Below are positions 19,829 to 28,402 of a stretch of 64,000 bases of DNA, in pieces. A model generated the notes under the pieces. It did no database searches and was not told the DNA's origin. It saw only the letters and a program-made list of their open reading frames with translations. The stretch comes from JAJXWB01 sp037044955 (GTDB lineage Bacteria > Pseudomonadota > Alphaproteobacteria > Rhizobiales > Beijerinckiaceae). The stretch covers positions 1 through 64,000 of the forward strand of contig JBAOHX010000003.1 of the NCBI GenBank assembly GCA_037044955.1. The letters are read 5' to 3'. Both the position numbers and the translations under genes were made by a program. How positions within the stretch are numbered: position 1 is the first letter of the stretch; every line of letters starts with the position of its first letter.

Positions 19829-21403
19829 ATGTTCGAAGGCCTCAGCGAAAAGCTCTCCGGCATATTCGACCAGCTCACGCGCCGCGGCGCGCTGAGCGAG
19901 GCGGATGTGGAGGCGGCGTTGCGCGAGGTTCGCCGCGCGCTGCTGGAGGCCGACGTCGCGCTGGACGTGGTGCGCGGCTTCACCGACAAGGCGCGCGAGC
20001 GCGCGGTGGGCGCCAATGTCATCAAGTCGGTCTCGCCCGGCCAGATGGTGGTCAAGATCGTCTCGGACGTGCTGACCGAGACGCTGGGTTCGGAAGCCGA
20101 GCCCATCGACCTCAACGCGCCCGCCCCCGTCGCCATCATGATGGTCGGCCTGCAGGGCGCGGGCAAGACGACCACCACCGCCAAGATCGCCAAGCGCCTG
20201 ACCGAGCGTCAGAAGAAGCGCGTCCTCATGGCCTCGCTGGACGTGAAGCGTCCCGCCGCGCAGGAACAGCTCGCCGTGCTCGGCCGCCAGGTCGGCGTCG
20301 ACACGCTGCCCATCGTTCCCGGCCAGACGCCGGTGCAGATCGCCATTCGCGCGGAGGAAGTCGGACGCCTGCAGGGCTACGACGTCGTCATGTTCGACAC
20401 CGCCGGCCGCACGCATATCGACGAGCCGCTGATGGTCGAGATGGCGGAGATCAAGGCCGCCGCGCGCCCGCACGAAATCCTGCTGGTGGCGGACGCCTTG
20501 ACCGGCCAGGACGCGGTCAATCTCGCCAAGAGCTTCAACGAGCGCGTCGGCGTCACCGGCATCGTGCTGACCCGCGTCGACGGCGACGGACGCGGCGGCG
20601 CGGCGCTCTCCATGCGCGCCGTCACCGGCAAGCCGATCAAGCTGATCGGCGTCGGCGAAAAGATGGACGCGCTGGACGATTTCGATCCGAGCCGCATCGC
20701 CAATCGCATTCTCGGCATGGGCGACATCGTCGCGCTGGTCGAGAAAGCCGCCCAGACCATCGACGCCGAAAAGGCGCAGCGCATCGCCGACAAGATGCGC
20801 AAGGGCAAGTTCGATCTCGAAGACCTCGCCGAGCAGCTCGCGCAGGCCGAGAAGATCGGCGGCCTCTCCGGCATCATGGGACTGCTGCCCGGCGTCGGAA
20901 AACTGAAGGAGCAGATGGCGGCGGCGAATATCGACGACCGCATTCTCAAGCGCCAGCGCGCGATCATCCTGTCGATGACGCCGCAGGAACGCCGCAATCC
21001 GGACATCCTCAAGGCTTCGCGCAAAAAGCGCATTGCGGCCGGCGCGGGCGTCAACGTCGAGCAGGTCAACAAGCTGCTCAAGCAGCATCGCGGCATGGCC
21101 GACATGATGAAGGCCATGGGCGGCGGCAAGCGCGGCCCGATGGGCAAGATGGCGCAGATGTTCGGCCTCGGCGGCGGCAATCCTTTGTCTGGAATGCCGC
21201 AGCCGACGCCGGAGCAGATCGAGGCCATGCAGAGGCAGATGGGCGGGCAATTGCCGCCCAACATGCCGAAACTGCCGGATGCGCCGCCGTCAGGCGCGTT
21301 CGGGCCGAAACCGGGAATGCCCGGCCTGCCCGGCGCCATGCCGAAGCTGCCCGGCCTCGGCAGCGGCGGCTTCAACCCGTTCCAGTTCGGAAAGAAGAAG
21401 TGA
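19829..21403 (+). CDS. ffh: Signal recognition particle protein Ffh
   Basis: Ffh is the SRP54 GTPase that binds 4.5S RNA and signal peptides of nascent membrane proteins. The protein is 524 residues. The N domain is followed by the G domain (P-loop GLQGAGKTTTTAKIAKRL near residues 107-124, DTAGRTHID, TRVDGDGRGGA). The methionine-rich M domain follows, with KQHRGMADMMKAMGGGKRG. The last 80 residues are Gly/Pro/Met-rich and longer than in E. coli, as often seen in Rhizobiales. It heads the ffh-rpsP-rimM-trmD-rplS block. Confidence 0.96.
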   Translation: MFEGLSEKLSGIFDQLTRRGALSEADVEAALREVRRALLEADVALDVVRGFTDKARERAVGANVIKSVSPGQMVVKIVSDVLTETLGSEAEPIDLNAPAPVAIMMVGLQGAGKTTTTAKIAKRLTERQKKRVLMASLDVKRPAAQEQLAVLGRQVGVDTLPIVPGQTPVQIAIRAEEVGRLQGYDVVMFDTAGRTHIDEPLMVEMAEIKAAARPHEILLVADALTGQDAVNLAKSFNERVGVTGIVLTRVDGDGRGGAALSMRAVTGKPIKLIGVGEKMDALDDFDPSRIANRILGMGDIVALVEKAAQTIDAEKAQRIADKMRKGKFDLEDLAEQLAQAEKIGGLSGIMGLLPGVGKLKEQMAAANIDDRILKRQRAIILSMTPQERRNPDILKASRKKRIAAGAGVNVEQVNKLLKQHRGMADMMKAMGGGKRGPMGKMAQMFGLGGGNPLSGMPQPTPEQIEAMQRQMGGQLPPNMPKLPDAPPSGAFGPKPGMPGLPGAMPKLPGLGSGGFNPFQFGKKK

Positions 21404-21410
21404 CGTTTTC

Positions 21411-21538
21411 TCCTTCTCCCCGCCTGAGCGGGGAGAAGGTGGCGCAAAGCGCCGGATGAGGGGCCGAGCCACATCAGCTCTGCCAGTCGCCCGGCCCCTC
21501 ACCCCAACCCTCTCCCCACAAGCGGGGAGAGGGAGTCA
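21411..21538. repeat. Family G palindromic repeat between ffh and rpsP
   Basis: Contains CTCCCCGCCTGAGCGGGGAG, then CCCCTCACCCCAACCCTCTC and a second arm CAAGCGGGGAGAGGG. It fills nearly all of the ffh-rpsP spacer and may act as an attenuating hairpin between the two genes. Confidence 0.75.
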
Positions 21539-21556
21539 GATACGAAAGGTAGAAAC

Positions 21557-21916
21557 ATGTCCCTGAAGATTCGTCTGTCCCGCGGCGGCGCCAAGAAGCG
21601 TCCCTTCTATCGCATCGTCATCGCCAACTCGCGCTCGCCCCGCGACGGCCGCTTCATCGAGCGTCTCGGCACGTTCGACCCGCTGAAGGCCAAGGACGCC
21701 GCCGACCGCCTCGTCGTCGACGCCGAGAAGGCGCAGGCCTGGATCGCCAAGGGCGCGACCCCGACCGATCGCGTCGCCCGCCTGCTCGAGAGCGTCGGCG
21801 TCGGCAAGCGCGACGCCCGCAACAATCCCGAGAAGGCCAAGCCGAAGAAGAAGGCGCAGGAACGCGCCGCCGCTGCGGCCGCCGCCGCCGAGAAGGCCGC
21901 GGCAGCGGCTGAGTAA
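21557..21916 (+). CDS. rpsP: 30S ribosomal protein S16
   Basis: A small-subunit ribosomal protein, 119 residues. The core (SLKIRLSRGGAKKRPFYRIV, ERLGTFDPL) is standard S16. The last 40 residues are a Lys/Ala-rich extension (AQERAAAAAAAAEKAAAAAE) of the type common in alphaproteobacteria. RBS GAAAGGTAGAAAC lies before the ATG. Confidence 0.97.
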   Translation: MSLKIRLSRGGAKKRPFYRIVIANSRSPRDGRFIERLGTFDPLKAKDAADRLVVDAEKAQAWIAKGATPTDRVARLLESVGVGKRDARNNPEKAKPKKKAQERAAAAAAAAEKAAAAAE

Positions 21917-21931
21917 ATTCACGGCTCTCGC

Positions 21932-22019
21932 CGTCATTGCGAGGAGCGCAGCGACGAAGCAATCCATCTCTGCGGATAGGCAAGTGGATGGATTGCTTCG
22001 CTGCGCTCGCAATGACGGC
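21932..22019. repeat. Family B palindromic repeat between rpsP and rimM
   Basis: Arms GTCATTGCGAGGAGCGCAGC and GCTGCGCTCGCAATGAC flank a variable centre. It lies in the 118-base rpsP-rimM spacer. The same element is translated within ftsY at 12061-12151. Confidence 0.8.
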
Positions 22020-22034
22020 CACGATTGCAGGCGC

Positions 22035-22547
22035 ATGACAAACAAACCTCGCCTCGTCCTCGTCGGCCGCTTCGGCGCGCCGCAGGGCGTGCGCGGCGAA
22101 ATCCGCATCAAGAGCTACACCGCCGATCCGCTCGGCGTCGGCGACTACGGCCCGCTGTCGGATGAAACGGGCGCGCAAAAATTCGAGATCGAGCGTCTGC
22201 GCCTGTTGAAGGACGACATGGTGGTGGCGAAGGTGAAGGGCCTTGCCGACCGCGACGCGGCGGGCGCGCTCACCGGCGTCTCGCTGTTCGTCGCGCGCGA
22301 AAAACTTCCCGCCCCCGACGAGGACGAATTCTACATCGCCGATCTCGTCGGCCTCGCCGCTGTCTCTCCGGACGGCGAGAAGATCGGCGTCGTGAAGAAC
22401 GTGCTGAACTTCGGCGCGGGCGACATTCTCGAAATCGCGCCGGCGACAGGCGAGACCTTCATGGCGCCCTTCACCAAGGAGGTCGCGCCGTCGATCGATT
22501 TTGCCGCGGCCAGGATCGTCGTGGTGCGGCCTGCGGAGACGGAGTGA
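22035..22547 (+). CDS. rimM: 16S rRNA processing protein RimM
   Basis: RimM assists maturation of the 30S head and binds S19. The protein is 170 residues with an N-terminal RimM domain (LVLVGRFGAPQGVRGEIRIK) and a C-terminal PRC-barrel (EDEFYIADLVGLAAV, ILEIAPATGETFMAPFTKE). In most alphaproteobacteria it is followed directly by trmD. Here an antisense toxin-antitoxin pair lies between them. Confidence 0.95.
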   Translation: MTNKPRLVLVGRFGAPQGVRGEIRIKSYTADPLGVGDYGPLSDETGAQKFEIERLRLLKDDMVVAKVKGLADRDAAGALTGVSLFVAREKLPAPDEDEFYIADLVGLAAVSPDGEKIGVVKNVLNFGAGDILEIAPATGETFMAPFTKEVAPSIDFAAARIVVVRPAETE

Positions 22548-22554
22548 GCGCGGA

Positions 22555-22872
22555 TCAGCCCGCGCGCTTCTTCGACGCGGGCTTGCGCGAAGGCTCAGGC
22601 GCCTGGGCGTCGACAAGCCGTCCCGTTACATATTTGTGCAGGACGCTCGACATCAGCGATTGATAGGGCAACCCCTCCTGCGCGGCCTTGGCCTGAATGT
22701 CTTCGAGATCTCGCGACGAGATGCGGATGTTGACCCGCTTGTCCTTGGCGAGCGCGGCAATGGCGTATCCGGCGTAACGCTCCGCTTCCTTCGTCGTGTC
22801 GTGCACGCTTTTCCATTCGTCTCGATCGAACGAGGCAAGGATTTCGGCGTCGAGATTGCTTGTGTCCTTCAT
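22555..22872 (-). CDS. CopG-type antitoxin of a toxin-antitoxin pair
   Basis: A 105-residue protein. The central part, VNIRISSRDLEDIQAKAAQE followed by GLPYQSLMSSVLHKYVTGRL, has the pattern of a CopG/ribbon-helix-helix antitoxin. The N-terminal part contains the linker (EWKSVHDTTKEAERYAGYA) that in such proteins wraps the toxin. It starts 1 base after the toxin stop and ends 7 bases from the rimM stop. It should neutralise the upstream toxin and repress the shared promoter. The family subtype is inferred. Confidence 0.8.
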   Translation of the reverse strand: MKDTSNLDAEILASFDRDEWKSVHDTTKEAERYAGYAIAALAKDKRVNIRISSRDLEDIQAKAAQEGLPYQSLMSSVLHKYVTGRLVDAQAPEPSRKPASKKRAG

Positions 22873-22873
22873 G

Positions 22874-23152
22874 TCAGCGCTCTTGCTTCAGATAGGTCCG
22901 GGTCGCCTTGCGGCTGGGTATGATTGTCTTCAGAAATATCTCGCGGTCGCTTTCGACGAAGGGCGCGAGATAGGCGTATCCTCTGATACGCACAACGAAT
23001 AACCGCTGGTTCGGATAGGCGCCCGGATTGGGGTGTTCGAGAACAGCCAGAAGCCCGCCATGCGCGATCGCGGAAACGACCTCCTCGAATGAAACGCCTC
23101 GCTGCTCGATCAGCAGTCGGTTCTTCTCGGCGCTCCAGTTGAAGACCTTCAT
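22874..23152 (-). CDS. BrnT-like (RelE/ParE-fold) toxin
   Basis: A 92-residue protein of the BrnT/DUF497-like type. The visible pattern is NWSAEKNRLLIEQRGVSFEE, VVRIRGYAYLAPFVE and the basic ending IIPSRKATRTYLKQE. Members fold like RelE and cut mRNA. The toxin gene comes first, with its antitoxin 1 base later, which is the BrnT-BrnA order. A consensus promoter at 23161-23189 puts the transcript start only 1-3 bases before the ATG. The exact subfamily needs a profile search (BrnT against other small RelE-like families). Confidence 0.75.
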   Translation of the reverse strand: MKVFNWSAEKNRLLIEQRGVSFEEVVSAIAHGGLLAVLEHPNPGAYPNQRLFVVRIRGYAYLAPFVESDREIFLKTIIPSRKATRTYLKQER

Positions 23153-23160
23153 CTCATCGG

Positions 23161-23189
23161 AATATATGATGTGTGCCGATTGTCATCAA
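23161..23189 (-). promoter_or_regulatory. Promoter of the antisense toxin-antitoxin operon
   Basis: Read on the minus strand: TTGATG (23184-23189), a 17-base spacer, then TATATT (23161-23166). Transcription should start near 23154, while the toxin ATG begins at 23152. This indicates a leaderless or near-leaderless message. The promoter shares the 63-base gap with the trmD start. Confidence 0.6.
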
Positions 23190-23215
23190 GTCCAATCCGA
23201 GGCATGTAGGCGTCC

Positions 23216-23900
23216 ATGACCTTTCGCGCCGCCATCCTCACGCTGTTTCCGGAGATGTTCCCCGGCCCGCTCGGCCTGTCGCTCGCGGGCGACGCGCTGG
23301 CGAAGGGCCTGTGGGCGCTGGAGACGCGCAACATTCGCGAGCACGGCCTCGGCAAGCATCGCGCAGTCGACGATACGCCCGCCGGCGGCGGCGCCGGCAT
23401 GGTTCTGCGCGCCGATGTGCTGGCCGCGGCCATCGACGCCGCAGCGCCGGCCGACGATCCACGCCCCCGCCTCCTCATGAGCCCGCGCGGAAAACCGCTG
23501 ACGCAGCGCAGGGTGCGGGAACTGGCGGCAGGCCCCGGCGTGACTAATCGTCTGCGGCCGCTTCGAGGGCGTGGACGAGCGCGTGATCGCGGGCCGCAAT
23601 CTCGAGGAAGTCTCGATCGGCGATTACGTGCTGTCGGGCGGCGAGATCGCCGCGCTCGCCCTGCTCGACGCCTGCGTGCGCCTCATTCCCGGCGTGATGG
23701 GCGCGGCGGATTCAGGCTCGGAGGAGAGTTTCGAGAACGGCCTGCTCGAATATCCGCACTACACGCGGCCACGCGAATGGGAGGGGCGGGACATCCCGGA
23801 AATCCTGCTCTCGGGGGATCACAAGAAGATCGCGCAGTGGCGGCGCGCGGAGGCCGAACGGCTGACCTGCGCCAGACGGCCGGATTTGCTGAAGAAATAG
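23216..23900 (+). CDS. trmD: tRNA (guanine-N1)-methyltransferase (frameshift)
   Basis: TrmD methylates G37 of tRNAs and is normally essential. The N-terminal part (AAILTLFPEMFPGPLG, VDDTPAGGGAGMVLRADVL, LLMSPRGKPLTQ) and the C-terminal part (ERVIAGRNLEEVSIGDYVLS, PHYTRPREWEGRDIPEILLS) are in different frames. One extra A in the AA at 23546-23547 restores GRFEGVDERVI. Corrected length is 227 residues, close to normal. A real loss of trmD would be hard to tolerate, so this is most likely a sequence error. Confidence 0.92.
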
Positions 23901-23919
23901 CCAGGCACCGGCTTGCGGC

Positions 23920-23948
23920 TCGACATATCCGCCCCGATCCGCTATAGC
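23920..23948 (+). promoter_or_regulatory. Putative rplS promoter
   Basis: TCGACA (23920-23925), a 17-base spacer, then TATAGC (23943-23948). A small leader hairpin, TCGTCC-GCAAA-GGACGA (23983-23999), follows before the rplS ribosome binding site. Confidence 0.45.
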
Positions 23949-24018
23949 CCCGGCGCAACTCAAAACAGCGTTCCCGAAACGCTCGTCCGCAAAGGACGAA
24001 ACCGGAAGGATTTAGACG

Positions 24019-24399
24019 ATGGACCTCATCGCCCAGCTCGATGCCGAGCAGGCCGCCAAGCTCGCGCCCAGCATTCCCGAATTCCAGCCCGGCGACACCG
24101 TGATCGTCAACGTGAAGGTCAAGGAAGGCGAGCGCTCGCGCGTGCAGGCCTATGAAGGCGTCTGCATCGCCCGCAACGGCGGCGGCCTTCAGGAGAGCTT
24201 CACCGTTCGCAAGATTTCCTACGGCGAGGGCGTGGAGCGCGTCTTCCCGGTCTATTCGCCGATGATCGACTCGATCAAGGTCGTGCGTCGCGGCAAGGTG
24301 CGTCGCGCCAAGCTCTATTACCTGCGCGATCGCCGCGGCAAGTCGGCGCGTATCGCCGAGCGCACCGACCGCACCGACAAGGCTGCGGCCAAGAAGTAA
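24019..24399 (+). CDS. rplS: 50S ribosomal protein L19
   Basis: A large-subunit protein at the 30S-50S interface, 126 residues. It matches L19 throughout (IPEFQPGDTVIVNVKVKEGE, VQAYEGVCIARNGGG, YLRDRRGKSARI) with a short Lys-rich C-terminal tail. RBS GGAAGG lies 9 bases before the ATG. A rho-independent terminator follows 11 bases after the stop, closing the ribosomal block. Confidence 0.97.
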   Translation: MDLIAQLDAEQAAKLAPSIPEFQPGDTVIVNVKVKEGERSRVQAYEGVCIARNGGGLQESFTVRKISYGEGVERVFPVYSPMIDSIKVVRRGKVRRAKLYYLRDRRGKSARIAERTDRTDKAAAKK

Positions 24400-24410
24400 C
24401 CGAAATTCGG

Positions 24411-24442
24411 AAGCGCGGGGCAAAATCCCGCGCTTTTCGTTT
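24411..24442 (+). terminator. Rho-independent terminator after rplS
   Basis: Stem AAGCGCGGG (24411-24419) with CCCGCGCTT (24427-24435), loop of seven bases, then TTCGTTT. Confidence 0.8.
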
Positions 24443-24517
24443 GCGCGCCCCTCCGCGACATGCGCCGTGCGGGCGGGCCGCGCATTGGTCCGATCCGGCG
24501 CGAGAGCTGAGCCTCCC

Positions 24518-26110
24518 ATGGCGTCCGACCTCAGGCGCGCCGCACGCGCGCTGATTTCCGTTTCCGACAAGACCGGCCTTATCGACTTCGCGAAGGCTTT
24601 GAACGCGCGCGGCGTCGAACTGGTTTCCACCGGCGGCACGCGAAAAGCGCTGGCCGACGCCGGCCTCAAGGTGATCGACGTCTCCGATCTCACCGGCTTT
24701 CCGGAAATGATGGACGGCCGCGTCAAGACGCTGCATCCCAAGGTGCACGGCGGCCTGCTCGCCATCCGCGAGAACCCCGAGCACGAAGCCGCCATGCTCG
24801 CGCACAACATTCCGCAGATCGACCTGCTCGTCGTGAACCTCTATCCCTTCGAGGCGACGGCAGCGAAGGGCGCGGCCTACGAGGATTGCATCGAGAACAT
24901 CGACATCGGCGGCCCCGCGATGATCCGCGCCGCCGCCAAGAATCACGACGACGTCGCCGTCGTCGTCGATGTCGAGGATTACGATCTCGTGCTCGGCGAA
25001 CTCGCCGCCAACAATGGCGCCACCCGTCTCGCCACGCGCCGCAAGCTGGCGCAGAAGGCCTATGCCCGCACCGCCGCCTACGATGCGGCGATCTCCAACT
25101 GGTTTGCGAATGCCATTGGCGAGACGACGCCCGCCTATCGCGCCGTCGGCGGCAAGCTCGCCGAAGCCATGCGCTACGGCGAGAACCCGCATCAGTCCGC
25201 GGGCTTCTACGTCACGGGCGAAAAGCGCTTCGGCGTGGCGACAGCGCGCCAGGTGCAGGGCAAGCAGCTCTCCTACAACAACGTCAACGACACCGACGCC
25301 GCCTTCGAACTCGTCGCCGAATTCGATCCGTCGCGCGCGGCCGCCGTGGCCATCATCAAGCACGCCAACCCCTGCGGCGTCGCGGAAGGCGCCTCGCTGA
25401 AAGAGGCCTACGAAAAGGCGCTACGCTGCGATCCGGTTTCCGCCTTCGGCGGCATCATCGCGCTCAACCGCAGGCTCGATGCGGCCGCCGCCGCCGAGAT
25501 GACCAAGATATTCACCGAGGTCATCATCGCGCCGGAGGCGGACGAAGAGGCCATCGCCATCGTCGCGTCCAAGAAGAACCTGCGCCTGCTCGTCACCGGC
25601 GGCCTGCCCGATCCTCGCGCCAAAGGCCTGTCGGTGCGCACCGTCGCCGGCGGCCTGCTCGTGCAGGGCCGCGACAATGCCGTCGTCGACGACATGGAGC
25701 TGAAGGTGGTCACGAAGCGCGCGCCGTCGGCGCGTGAATTGGCCGACCTGAAATTCGCCTTCCGCGTCGCCAAGCACGTCAAGTCGAACGCCATCGTCTA
25801 CGCGCGCGACCTCGCCACCGTCGGCGTCGGCGCGGGACAGATGAGCCGCGTCGATTCCTCGCGCATCGCCGCATGGAAGGCGGAGGAAGCCTCGCGCGCC
25901 GCCGACCTGCCCGAAAGCCTCGCCAGGGGCGCGGTCGTGGCGTCGGACGCCTACTTCCCCTTCGCCGACGGCCTGCTGGCCGCCGCCGAAGCCGGCGCCA
26001 CCGCCGTCATCCAGCCCGGCGGCTCGATGCGCGACGGCGAGGTCATCGCGGCGGCCGACGAAAAGGGCCTGGCGATGGTGTTCACGGGGCATCGCCACTT
26101 CCGGCACTGA
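24518..26110 (+). CDS. purH: Bifunctional AICAR transformylase / IMP cyclohydrolase
   Basis: PurH performs the last two steps of de novo IMP synthesis. The protein is 530 residues. The N-terminal IMP cyclohydrolase (MGS-like) domain has ALISVSDKTGLIDFAKALNA, VSTGGT and GRVKTLHPKVHGG. The transformylase domain has AMRYGENPHQSAGFYV and IIKHANPCGVAEG, and ends VFTGHRHFRH. The ATG at 24518 (MASDLRRAARALISVSD) matches family starts. An upstream in-frame start lacks a good binding site. Confidence 0.97.
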   Translation: MASDLRRAARALISVSDKTGLIDFAKALNARGVELVSTGGTRKALADAGLKVIDVSDLTGFPEMMDGRVKTLHPKVHGGLLAIRENPEHEAAMLAHNIPQIDLLVVNLYPFEATAAKGAAYEDCIENIDIGGPAMIRAAAKNHDDVAVVVDVEDYDLVLGELAANNGATRLATRRKLAQKAYARTAAYDAAISNWFANAIGETTPAYRAVGGKLAEAMRYGENPHQSAGFYVTGEKRFGVATARQVQGKQLSYNNVNDTDAAFELVAEFDPSRAAAVAIIKHANPCGVAEGASLKEAYEKALRCDPVSAFGGIIALNRRLDAAAAAEMTKIFTEVIIAPEADEEAIAIVASKKNLRLLVTGGLPDPRAKGLSVRTVAGGLLVQGRDNAVVDDMELKVVTKRAPSARELADLKFAFRVAKHVKSNAIVYARDLATVGVGAGQMSRVDSSRIAAWKAEEASRAADLPESLARGAVVASDAYFPFADGLLAAAEAGATAVIQPGGSMRDGEVIAAADEKGLAMVFTGHRHFRH

Positions 26111-26117
26111 ACGCAAA

Positions 26118-26148
26118 CTGTCATCCCCGCGAAAGCGGGGATCCAGAT
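26118..26148. repeat. Family C short palindrome copy 1
   Basis: TGTCATCCCCGCGAAAGCGG and GGATCCAG between the convergent purH and mtaB. Related copies lie at 33341-33440, 43525-43553, 43802-43845 and 47502-47604. Confidence 0.7.
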
Positions 26149-26174
26149 TCACGCATCTTCGTGCTGGACGACGA

Positions 26175-27422
26175 CTACCCCAACCGCAGCTTCATCCCGT
26201 CGCGGCCCGCAACCACGCCCTCGATCATCGCGCCCGCCGCCGCGCCCGGCGTCGCCACGAGCGAAAAATCATGCGCGCGGCCGACGCCGCCGCGCTCCGC
26301 AAGAACTTCGATACGCCGCCCGATTTGTGCATCCAGATGGCGCACGAGCGCGCGCTCGCCTTCCGCCCGCAATTCTTTCGCACGCTGCGCACGTATCGCC
26401 GGCGCCACCTGCGGCATGCGCGCCGCCGGCGTCATCTCGCGCGGCGAGTAGGGGAAGACGTGGAGATGCGCGAGCCCGCGATCCTCCACCAGCGCAGCGT
26501 ATTTCGGCCATCCCGTCCGTCTCGGTCGGAAAGCCAGCGATCAGGTCGGCGCCGTAGACGATGTCGGGCCTGAGTTTCGCACGCGCGCGCAAAATTCGAT
26601 GGCGTCGCGCCGCGAATGCCGGCGCTTCATGCGCTTCAGGATCATGTCGTCGCCCGATTGCAGCGACAGGTGCAGATGCGGCGTCAGCCGCTCTTCTTCC
26701 GCGAGCGCGACGAACAGGTCCTCGTCGGCCTCGATGCAGTCGAGCGAGGAGAGCCGCAGGCGCTTCAGGCCCGGCGCCGCCTTCAGGATCGCGCGCACGA
26801 GCGCCCCGAGTTTCGGCCTGCCGGGCAGGTCGCCGCCCCATGACGTCAGGTCGACGCCGGTCAGCACGATTTCCTTGTGGCCGAAATCGACGAGGCGTCG
26901 CGCCTGCGCGATCGCGTCCTCCGGCGAGATCGAGCGCGACGGCCCGCGCCCATAGGGAATGACGCAGAAGGTGCAGCGATGGTCGCAGCCGTTCTGGATC
27001 GCGAGAAAGGCGCGCGTGTGGCCCTCGATCGCATCCACCGCGATCGGCCGCGCGATTGTCGCGCGCATGATGTCGGGCGCATTCGTCTTGCCGCGCATCA
27101 GATCGCGCCACGCCTGCGCATCGGTCTTCGCTGCATTGCCGATGATTGCCGCGACTTCCGGCATGGACGAGAAGCGCGCGCGCTCCGTCTCGACCGCGCA
27201 ACCGGAGACGATGATCTTCGCTCGCGGATTGTCGCGCGAAATGCGGCGGATCGCCTGGCGCGCCTGCCGAACCGCTTCCGCCGTCACCGCGCAGGTGTTG
27301 ACGACAACGGCGCCGCTATGCCCGGTCGCTTCGGCCGCGCGCCGCATGGCTTCGGATTCGACGAGGTTCAGCCGGCAGCCGAAGGAGACGACCTCGACCT
27401 TTTCGCGTACGAGAGCGTTCAT
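26175..27422 (-). CDS. mtaB: tRNA t6A37 methylthiotransferase MtaB (two frameshifts)
   Basis: A radical-SAM methylthiotransferase that adds a methylthio group to t6A37 in tRNA. The N-terminal domain has the three cluster cysteines (SFGCRLN, NTCAV, SGCAV). The radical-SAM motif is CDHRCTFCVIPYGRG. A TRAM-like tail follows. The frame slips twice: about one base is missing near 26572-26576 (expected VRKLRPDIVYG), and one base is extra near 26505 (expected MAKYAALVEDRGLAHLHVFP). The two cancel, leaving only about 70 bases out of frame. Corrected length is 415 residues. The ATG overlaps the dapF stop by four bases. Confidence 0.9.
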
Positions 27423-28300
27423 GCTTTTTCGCGCGCGAAAACGGAGGCGCCGAGGTTGGTCTCGAATTCGAGTTCGACCGGCCCGCTCATCAGCACGTGA
27501 TCGTCGCTTTCGCGCCAGTGGATGCGCAGGTCGCCGCCGGGCAGCGACACGGTCGCGGCGCGACCGGTGAGGCCGAGGCGCGCGCCCGCCACCGCCGTGG
27601 CGCAGGCCGCGGTGCCGCAGGCGCGCGTCGCGCCCGCGCCGCGCTCCCACACGCGCAGCAGGATCGAGGCGCGCGCACGCACTTGCGCGAAAGACACGTT
27701 CACGCGCTCGGGAAAAAGCGGATGCGTCTCGACCTGCGCGCCGACGGTCGCCAGGTCGATCGCCATCGCGTCGGCGACGAAGAAGACGGCATGCGGATTG
27801 CCCATGCTGACGGCCGAAAATTCCTTCGGCGCGCCGGCGACCGCGGGCGCCAGCGCGACGCGCTTCGTGTCGCCGCCATCGCCGGCCAGCGGAATGTCGC
27901 GCCAGTCGAGCTTCGGCGGCCCCATGTCCACTGTGAAGGACCATTCGTTGTCGCGGGTCACATGCAGGAGCCCGCCGTCGGATTCCAGCTTGATCCGCCG
28001 CTCGGCGCTGTCGCGCAGGAGCTCCCAGGCGACGCAGCGCGTGCCGTTGCCGCAGGCGCCCGACAGCGAGCCGTCGATATTGAAAATCTTCATCGACGCC
28101 GCCGCGTCCGCCGCCGCCGCGTCGTGCAGGACCATGAGCTGATCGTAGTGCAGGCCGGGCGCCGCGCCGATGGCGCGCGCGTCCGCGCCCGTGACGCGCG
28201 CATCGCTTCCGCGCAGGTCGAGCACGACGATCTCGTTGCCGGCGCCGTTCATTTTCGCCACGCGGCGCCCCGCCAGGGGATGGTTCTGCTCGATATTCAT
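27419..28300 (-). CDS. dapF: Diaminopimelate epimerase
   Basis: DapF converts LL- to meso-diaminopimelate for lysine and peptidoglycan. The protein is 293 residues. The two catalytic cysteines are in SGACGNGTRC and TRACGTAACA. KMNGAGNEIVVLDLR and VSMGNPHAVFFV are further family motifs. The ATG at 28300 gives the usual N-terminus. It is translationally coupled to mtaB. A dapF-mtaB operon is common in Rhizobiales. lysC, the first enzyme of the same pathway, is at 54.6 kb. Confidence 0.95.
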   Translation of the reverse strand: MNIEQNHPLAGRRVAKMNGAGNEIVVLDLRGSDARVTGADARAIGAAPGLHYDQLMVLHDAAAADAAASMKIFNIDGSLSGACGNGTRCVAWELLRDSAERRIKLESDGGLLHVTRDNEWSFTVDMGPPKLDWRDIPLAGDGGDTKRVALAPAVAGAPKEFSAVSMGNPHAVFFVADAMAIDLATVGAQVETHPLFPERVNVSFAQVRARASILLRVWERGAGATRACGTAACATAVAGARLGLTGRAATVSLPGGDLRIHWRESDDHVLMSGPVELEFETNLGASVFAREKA

Positions 28301-28402
28301 GCCGTGCCGACGCCCGAAGTGCCAAAAACCGCGGCCGGCCTCAGCTCCGCCATGAAGGCCGCGGATGCTATATATAGGCGCGTGAGGGGCGGAGCGAATC
28401 GC

